From contig CATKZW010000018.1 of assembly GCA_949841465.1 (NCBI GenBank), positions 1-54,873 of the forward strand: DNA of 54,873 nucleotides, written 5' to 3'. The notes below the pieces were generated by a model. It had not been told where the DNA came from, ran no database searches, and saw only the letters and a program-made list of their open reading frames with translations. Position numbers and translations under genes: made by a program. This document shows, one piece after another, positions 50,152 through 54,873 of this stretch. Within the stretch, counting starts at the first letter, position 1. Each line of letters opens with the position of its first letter. The DNA comes from an uncultured Oscillospiraceae bacterium (GTDB taxonomy: Bacteria > Bacillota > Clostridia > Oscillospirales > Oscillospiraceae).

Positions 50152-50183
50152 CTGCCCCCCGCCTTATGGCGGGGGGCAGTTTT
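50152..50183 (+). terminator. NCS2 permease terminator
   Basis: CTGCCCCCCGCC-TTAT-GGCGGGGGGCAG followed by TTTT. The remainder of the gap to 50334 is GC-rich with small inverted repeats and no supported gene. Confidence 0.88.
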
Positions 50184-50334
50184 GAGCTTCAAGAGACGGG
50201 CGAAGGCCGAAAGGCCGCGCCGCGCTGACGGCCCGGGGCTGTCCCCTATACCGGGCGCCGCCGCCCCCGCCGCTTTCGCGGGAGCTTGGCAGCGCCCTCT
50301 GCGATTCCTAATAAAAAATTAAGCGTCCAGCGAC

Positions 50335-50363
50335 TTTACACCGCGGGGGAAAAAGTATATAAT
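50335..50363 (+). promoter_or_regulatory. Promoter of the XpaC-like gene
   Basis: TTTACA (50335-50340) and TATAAT (50358-50363) are 17 bases apart, about 37 bases before the start codon. Confidence 0.8.
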
Positions 50364-50399
50364 GTCTTTCGTTATCACACTCCGAGGGAGGGGATCACC

Positions 50400-51875
50400 A
50401 TGGCGGACGGCTTCGGCACCAGCGGGCAGGACCCACGGGACGATTCACAGCAGGGCAATACCTACCACTATAAATATAACTACAGCTACGGTTCCGGCAG
50501 GGGGACCACTCCGCCCGGAGGTCAGAAGCCCCCCAAGAATCCCAATGACCTAGGCGAATGGGTCGTCATTGCGATTCTGCTGCTTGCACTGCCTTTTCCC
50601 GCCAAGCTTATTGGAATATTCTGGCTGCTGAGCAAGCTGGGGAGGATGTCCAACAGCGACAAGCGGCGGTATAAGCAGGAGGCCAAAAGGGCCGCTGAGC
50701 GGGCCAGGGACACCGCCGCCAGCTTCTTCCAGCAGACCGCCGACGCGGCCCAGCGGGGCGCTAACGCCGCCCGCCAGGCGGCGGACAACATCCACCAGTC
50801 CACCAGCGGCGCCCGGCAGCAGGGGCAGAGCGCACCCTCCGGCGGCGCTGCTGGCAGCAGCACTTATCACTACCAGTACGGCCGCGCTGCCCAGTCCCAG
50901 CAGAAGGGGACGGCCCAGCCCAAGGCGGAGCCCTGGGAGCAGAAATCCCAGCCGGACGCCTGGAACCAGACCGAAAGCGGACGGAAGAAAGCCCGCCGGA
51001 AGGCTGGGGGCGGCACAGGGCTCATCATCGCGGGCAGTATCCTGAGCGGCATCTTCGGGCTGGGCAGCATGGCCACCGGCATCGAGTTCATGCAGTATTT
51101 TGACGGCGACATACTTGTGGGTCTACTGGCCTGTTTGATGTTCCTGGCGGGTGGTCTAACCATGCTGTTCTCCGGCATCGGCAAGAACCGCTGCAGCGAG
51201 CGCTACCTCAACTATCTGGCCTACATCGGGTCCAACCGGGAGGTGGCTCTGGTCCCCATGGCCGCCAGCTTTGGCGTGCCCGTCAGCAAGCTGTGCAAGG
51301 ATCTGCGGCGGATGCTGGCCAAGGGCATCCTGCCCACGGGCTACCTGGATCTGGCCGAGGGCAAGCTGTTTCTCACCGAGATGGGCTACCGGGCCCCGGA
51401 GCCCAGGCGGGAGGCCCCGCCCGTCCAGGAGGAGACCCCCCAGCAGGCCGCCGCCCGGGAGGACGACATCCTGCGGGAGATCCGGCAGGTCAACGACGAG
51501 ATCCCCGACCGGGTGATGAGCGCCAAGATTGACCGGATTGAGGAGATCACCGGCAAGATTTTGAAGTACCAAAAGGAGCACCCCAACAAGGAGGGGCAGC
51601 TGCGCACCTTCCTGAACTACTACCTGCCCACCACGCTGAAAATCCTGCGGGCCTACGCCCAGCTGGACGCCCAGGGCATCGAGGGGGAGAACATCTCCGC
51701 CGCCAAGAAGCGCATCGAGGACATGATGGACCAGGTGGTGTCCGGGTTTGAGAAGCAGCTCGACAAGCTGTTCCAGGATGACGCCATGGATATCACGTCG
51801 GACGTGGAGGTGCTGGAGAATATGCTCAAGAAGGACGGACTGTCCGACGAGGGCGGCATCACCATGACGCTTTAG
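50400..51875 (+). CDS. XpaC-like protein with TelA-related partner fold
   Basis: A 491-residue protein. The first about 35 residues are a polar Gly/Tyr/Ser-rich tail (TYHYKYNYSYGSGRG). Hydrophobic segments lie at about 54-76 and again near 210-260 (LIIAGSILSGIFGLGSMATG). Between them is a Gln/Ala-rich stretch likely to be disordered. The C-terminal 230 residues (KNRCSERYLNYLAYIG to LDKLFQDDAMDITSDVEVLE) match the XpaC family, named for an X-phosphate phenotype in Bacillus but of uncertain function, often beside a TelA-like gene. No telA is next to it here. GGGAGGGG precedes the ATG at seven bases. Confidence 0.75.
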   Translation: MADGFGTSGQDPRDDSQQGNTYHYKYNYSYGSGRGTTPPGGQKPPKNPNDLGEWVVIAILLLALPFPAKLIGIFWLLSKLGRMSNSDKRRYKQEAKRAAERARDTAASFFQQTADAAQRGANAARQAADNIHQSTSGARQQGQSAPSGGAAGSSTYHYQYGRAAQSQQKGTAQPKAEPWEQKSQPDAWNQTESGRKKARRKAGGGTGLIIAGSILSGIFGLGSMATGIEFMQYFDGDILVGLLACLMFLAGGLTMLFSGIGKNRCSERYLNYLAYIGSNREVALVPMAASFGVPVSKLCKDLRRMLAKGILPTGYLDLAEGKLFLTEMGYRAPEPRREAPPVQEETPQQAAAREDDILREIRQVNDEIPDRVMSAKIDRIEEITGKILKYQKEHPNKEGQLRTFLNYYLPTTLKILRAYAQLDAQGIEGENISAAKKRIEDMMDQVVSGFEKQLDKLFQDDAMDITSDVEVLENMLKKDGLSDEGGITMTL

Positions 51876-51903
51876 CGCAGGGCTGATGATCTCACAGAAA
51901 AAA

Positions 51904-51940
51904 GGGAGCGGCAGGCCGTTTTGGCCTTGCCGCTCCTCTT
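51904..51940. terminator. Terminator between the XpaC-like gene and typA
   Basis: GAGCGGCAGGCC and GGCCTTGCCGCTC form a 12-base-pair stem with one bulge, with AAAAAA on the left and CTCTTTCC on the right. It serves both convergent genes. Confidence 0.8.
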
Positions 51941-51954
51941 TCCATTCAAATGTT

Positions 51955-53784
51955 TCAGGACTTCCCGCCTTTGAGGGCCTTCATCCGCTTCTCGTGGTTT
52001 AAAATCCGCTTGCGCAGGCGCAGGTTCTCCGGCGTGACCTCCAGCAGCTCGTCGTCCGCCAAAAACTCCAGGCACTGCTCCAGGCTGAGCTGCTTGGGGG
52101 GTACCAGCCGCAGGGCCTCGTCGGAGCCGGAGGCCCGCATGTTGGTGAGCTGCTTCTTCTTGCACACGTTGACGGTGATGTCCTCCATCTTGGGACATAC
52201 GCCGACAATCATGCCCTCGTACACAGGCACGCCCGCACCGATGAACAGCGCACCCCGCTCCTGGGCGGCGAACAGGCCGTAGGTGACGGACTCGCCCGTC
52301 TCGTGGGCCACCAGGGAGCCGGTGTTCCGGCGCTGGATATCCCCCTTGAAGGGGGCGTATTTCTCAAATACGGAGGCCATGATGCCCTCGCCCTTGGTGT
52401 CGGTGAGGAACTCGTTGCGGTAGCCGAACAGCCCCCGGGACGGCACCAGGAACTCCAGCTTGGTGCGGCTCCCGATGGGGTCCATGGACAGGAACTCGCC
52501 CTTCCGGGCGCCCAGCTTTTCCATAACGGCTCCTACGCAGTCGGCGGGCACGTCAATGACCACCCGCTCCACCGGCTCGCACTTCTTGCCCTCCACCTCC
52601 TGGTAGACCACACGGGGGGGCGATACCTGGAACTCATAGCCCTCCCGGCGCATGGTCTCGATGAGAATGGACAGGGACATCTCGCCCCGGCCCGCCACGT
52701 TGAACGCATCGGTGGACGACTCCATCTCCGCCACCCGCAGGGACACGTCCTTTAAGGTCTCCCGGAACAGCCGGTCCCGAAGCTGGCGGCTGGTGACATA
52801 CTTGCCCTCCCGCCCGGCGAAGGGGGAGTCGTTGACGGAGAAGGTCATCTCCAGGGTGGGGGCGGAGATCTTTACAAACTCAATGGGCTCGGGATTGGCG
52901 GGGACGCAGACGGTGTCGCCGATGGTGATGTCCCCGATGCCGCTCATGGCAATGATTTCACCGGCGCTGGCCTCGGCAACGGGGGTGCGGGCCAGTCCGT
53001 CGAAGGTGTACAGGGCGGTGGCCTTGGCCTTCTTGGGGGCCTCGTCCCGCTTGTGGTAGTTGCATACCGCGATTTCCTGGTTCTGCCTCACGGTGCCCCG
53101 CTCAATGCGGCCCACGGCGATGCGGCCCACAAACTCGTTATAGTCAATGGAGGACACCAGCATCTGGAAAGGCGCGTCCGGATCACAGTCCGGGGCGGGG
53201 ATATAGTCCAGAATCGTCTCGAACAGGGGCACCAGATCGGCGCCCGCCACGTCGGGGGAGTAGCTGGCGGTGCCCTGCCGCCCGGAGCAGAACAGGGTGG
53301 GGGACTCGAACTGCTCGTCGGTAGCGTTCAGGTCCAGCAGCAGCTCCAGCACCTCGTCCATTACCTCGTGGATGCGCTGGTCGGGGCGGTCGATCTTGTT
53401 TACCACCACAATGACCTTGTGGCCCAGCTCCAGGGCCTTGGAGAGGACGAAACGGGTCTGGGGCATGGGGCCCTCGGCGGCGTCCACCAGCAGGATGACG
53501 CCGTTGACCATCTTCAGGATGCGCTCCACCTCACCGCCGAAGTCGGCGTGGCCCGGGGTGTCCACGATGTTGATCTTGGTATCCTTGTAGTGGACGGCGG
53601 TGTTTTTGGCCAGGATGGTGATGCCCCGCTCCCGCTCCAGGTCATTGGAGTCCATGACCCGCTCCACGGTGACCTGGTTCTCCCGGTAGATGCCGCCCTG
53701 CTTAAGCATCTCATCCACCAGGGTGGTTTTGCCGTGGTCCACGTGGGCGATGATGGCGATGTTGCGCAGTTTTTCGTTTTGCAT
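51955..53784 (-). CDS. typA: Translational GTPase TypA/BipA
   Basis: A 609-residue EF-G-like GTPase of normal TypA length. It starts NEKLRNIAIIAHVDHGKTTL (G1), with RERGITILAKNTA (G2), DTPGHADFGGEVER (G3) and NKIDRPDQR (G4). The C-terminal domain specific to TypA (GTRTKLEFLVPSRGLFGYRN, NMRASGSDEALRLVPP) is complete. TypA aids large-subunit assembly and translation under stress. The -10/-35 pair at 53837-53865 is its promoter. It is a monocistronic gene converging on the XpaC-like gene. Confidence 0.95.
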   Translation of the reverse strand: MQNEKLRNIAIIAHVDHGKTTLVDEMLKQGGIYRENQVTVERVMDSNDLERERGITILAKNTAVHYKDTKINIVDTPGHADFGGEVERILKMVNGVILLVDAAEGPMPQTRFVLSKALELGHKVIVVVNKIDRPDQRIHEVMDEVLELLLDLNATDEQFESPTLFCSGRQGTASYSPDVAGADLVPLFETILDYIPAPDCDPDAPFQMLVSSIDYNEFVGRIAVGRIERGTVRQNQEIAVCNYHKRDEAPKKAKATALYTFDGLARTPVAEASAGEIIAMSGIGDITIGDTVCVPANPEPIEFVKISAPTLEMTFSVNDSPFAGREGKYVTSRQLRDRLFRETLKDVSLRVAEMESSTDAFNVAGRGEMSLSILIETMRREGYEFQVSPPRVVYQEVEGKKCEPVERVVIDVPADCVGAVMEKLGARKGEFLSMDPIGSRTKLEFLVPSRGLFGYRNEFLTDTKGEGIMASVFEKYAPFKGDIQRRNTGSLVAHETGESVTYGLFAAQERGALFIGAGVPVYEGMIVGVCPKMEDITVNVCKKKQLTNMRASGSDEALRLVPPKQLSLEQCLEFLADDELLEVTPENLRLRKRILNHEKRMKALKGGKS

Positions 53785-53836
53785 ATCCGTACCTTCTGTC
53801 TAGAATATAGAATCATTTTTCAAATAACAAGGTATT

Positions 53837-53865
53837 ATTATACCCTCTGTTTCCCCTGATTGCAA
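53837..53865 (-). promoter_or_regulatory. typA promoter
   Basis: On the minus strand TTGCAA (53865-53860) and TATAAT (53842-53837) are 17 bases apart. Confidence 0.8.
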
Positions 53866-53916
53866 CAGTCGGAAAAGCGGAATTCCAGGCCTTTGGGGAA
53901 AATTTCTTGTGCCGCA

Positions 53917-53945
53917 TTGACAGAAGGCTTGAAATTGGTTACAAT
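53917..53945 (+). promoter_or_regulatory. Promoter of the tRNA-Arg locus
   Basis: TTGACA (53917-53922) and TACAAT (53940-53945) are 17 bases apart. It lies just before the first degenerate tRNA half and presumably reads through both relics to the intact tRNA. Confidence 0.75.
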
Positions 53946-53969
53946 AGATTACGCTGAACGAGCGCATAC

Positions 53970-54010
53970 GCCCCGATGCTCAGATGGATACAGCGACCGC
54001 CTTCTAAGCG
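53970..54010 (+). pseudogene. tRNA-Arg 5' half, relic 1
   Basis: GCCCCGATGCTCAGATGGAT and the following CGACCGCCTTCTAAGCG match the intact tRNA-Arg from its first base through the anticodon loop, except for a lost A before GCTC, a C for G at the D-stem end and a T for C in the loop. After AAGCG the similarity stops and no T arm or acceptor 3' strand follows. Confidence 0.75.
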
Positions 54011-54083
54011 CACATAGGTTCACCCGCTTTTTCCGTCCGATACGGGCGGCGCACTGTTCAAGCAAGCTCGCACAAGTCAACAC

Positions 54084-54124
54084 GCCCCGGTAGCTCAGGG
54101 GATAGAGCATTCGCCTCCTAAGTG
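54084..54124 (+). pseudogene. tRNA-Arg 5' half, relic 2
   Basis: GCCCCGGTAGCTCAGGGGAT and then AGAGCATTCGCCTCCTAAG form the acceptor 5' strand, D arm and anticodon loop (CCT) of a tRNA-Arg with a different body from the intact copy. Immediately past the loop it turns into unrelated sequence with a small hairpin (AGGTGA/TCACCT). No 3' half exists. Confidence 0.75.
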
Positions 54125-54164
54125 ATAGGTGACCTTTCACCTGGCAAGACAAAATTTCATACAC

Positions 54165-54241
54165 GCCCCGATAGCTCAGATGGATAGAGCGACCGCCTCC
54201 TAAGCGGTAGGCCGCTGGTTCGACTCCAGTTCGGGGTGCCA
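54165..54241 (+). tRNA. tRNA-Arg (anticodon CCU)
   Basis: A complete 77-base tRNA: acceptor GCCCCGA pairs with TCGGGGT (G-U at the first pair), D arm GCTC-GAGC, anticodon stem ACCGC/GCGGT with loop CTCCTAA, T arm with GGTTCGACTCC, encoded CCA at 54239-54241. It decodes AGG. A terminator follows directly. It appears to depend on the promoter at 53917, which lies beyond two relic halves. Confidence 0.93.
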
Positions 54242-54242
54242 A

Positions 54243-54276
54243 AACGCCGATTTCTCCATGATTTCGGCGTTTTTCC
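54243..54276 (+). terminator. tRNA-Arg terminator
   Basis: AACGCCGA and TCGGCGTT form a stem followed by TTTCC, starting two bases after the tRNA. The stretch 54277-54442 holds nothing I recognise. Confidence 0.8.
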
Positions 54277-54442
54277 TTTTCAAAAGTTTCTTTTGCGTTT
54301 TGCGATCAGCGCCTGCATATCTAAGGGTTCAAACCAAGTTTCCTGAGAGGATTAGAACGATTTTTGCCCCACTTGCTAATGAAAACCGGCATTCTGCTAA
54401 TTTGCCATTATATGTCATCTTGTGCAATGCTATGCTCTCCCG

Positions 54443-54751
54443 TTACGTGGCGTTCAAAATCGCTTTGAGCTGAGCCGCCAACTCCGGGTTTTCCTGGATC
54501 TGCGTCAGCAGCTTTTGAAGGTCTGTCCCCTGCTCTTGTTTTGGCGCGTTCAGTTCCCGTTCTACCTCCCGCATATCTGGGTTGGCGTAAAATGCGATCT
54601 CAAACTTTTGGGCATTGATTTTCCGCTCCTCATCTAGGATGTGGGCGTATACCTCCGTCACCATCTGGGCTTGGGCGTGGCCGGTGTCTCCCTGAGTGGC
54701 CTTGATGTCGCCATGGTTCAGCTTCAGCTTGTAGGTTGTGCTGCTGTGCCC
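54443..54751 (-). pseudogene. Tyrosine integrase, C-terminal fragment
   Basis: The minus-strand frame begins after a stop at 54754-54752 with GHSSTTYKLKLNHGD and continues DIKATQGDTGHAQAQMVTEV, YAHILDEERKINAQK. The His-Ser pair and the GHAQAQMVTEVYAH block with the catalytic Tyr belong to the end of the phage-integrase catalytic domain (RHxS... H/W ... Y motif). The rest, including the first catalytic Arg, is gone. It lies just past the intact tRNA-Arg with the terminus towards it, the position of an integrase that used the tRNA as attachment site. Confidence 0.82.
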
Positions 54752-54760
54752 TTATGGCAT

Positions 54761-54818
54761 AATAAGGACAAATCGGAAAACCCTTGCGGCGCAACGGGTT
54801 GACTGGTTTGTCCTTATT
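54761..54818. repeat. 58-bp palindromic element at the integrase break
   Basis: AATAAGGACAAA (54761-54772) and TTTGTCCTTATT (54807-54818) are perfect inverted repeats; inside, AACCCTTGC and GCAACGGGTT nearly pair. It abuts the point where the integrase frame ends. Nothing is recognised from there to the window end. Confidence 0.6.
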
Positions 54819-54873
54819 CTTTTTCCACTAAAAACGGCCCTCAAATGGGGTCTGCGGGAGGGGGTGAAAAACC

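Noticed and set aside
1..54873. CRISPR array
   Set aside because: No regularly spaced short direct repeats were seen anywhere; the repeats found are single, dispersed or tandem pairs.

Overview
The window is GC-rich, densely coded Firmicutes DNA. A spore protease gene (gpr), RNase J, an SLH/L,D-transpeptidase envelope set and tRNA-sized intergenic spacing point to an anaerobic gut Clostridia of the Oscillospiraceae type (Flavonifractor/Lawsonibacter-like). That placement is inferred from gene content and protein style, not from a marker-gene comparison.

Layout. 1-510: the end of an IS5-type insertion sequence and a decayed second transposase. 579-7905: zapA, a U32 peptidase, an XRE-maf fusion with a small divergent partner, mreC and mutS. 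7979-13354: a four-repeat PepSY protein, an SDR oxidoreductase, an L,D-transpeptidase with SLH repeats, and a GntR/ABC operon. 13669-21685: DegV, DUF1836, an SLH protein, YihY, gpr, rpsT, arginase and pta. 22008-25269: an XRE regulator followed by an MBOAT/SGNH acylation pair. 25319-27394: lepA, whose 5' end is duplicated in front of it. 27617-32405: an acquired block with a small serine recombinase, a broken tnpB, a glycosyltransferase that is out of frame at its fifth codon, and a pyruvyl transferase. 32596-34328: an MFS transporter and a YcxB-like protein. 34459-43169: a hexuronate module. 43504-54241: an acidic protein, rnj, a GNAT, an RHH protein, comFC, apt, a purine-riboswitch-controlled NCS2 permease, an XpaC-like protein, typA and a tRNA-Arg locus. 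54443-end: a truncated integrase and a palindrome.

How genes work together. The clearest module is at 34459-43169. A histidine kinase, an AraC-type response regulator and a TRAP-type binding lipoprotein form one plus-strand operon. Facing it is a minus-strand operon with a complete TRAP transporter (dctP-dctQ-dctM), a 38-codon remnant of uxuA, uxuB and a kdgF-like cupin. The two promoters share an ATTGCAAAAAG motif, which suggests that the two-component system controls uronate uptake and catabolism with the extra binding protein as co-sensor. Purine salvage (apt, riboswitch, permease) and envelope or division genes (zapA, mreC, SLH, L,D-transpeptidase) are other coherent groups.

The window is unusually rich in small genomic scars. 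They include a gene fusion made by a cassette insertion, a 90-bp lepA duplication, a uxuA ghost, a frame lesion that one 13-bp repeat unit would repair, a 133-bp dispersed repeat lying just after stop codons with compensatory stem changes, and two half-tRNA-Arg relics beside an intact copy.
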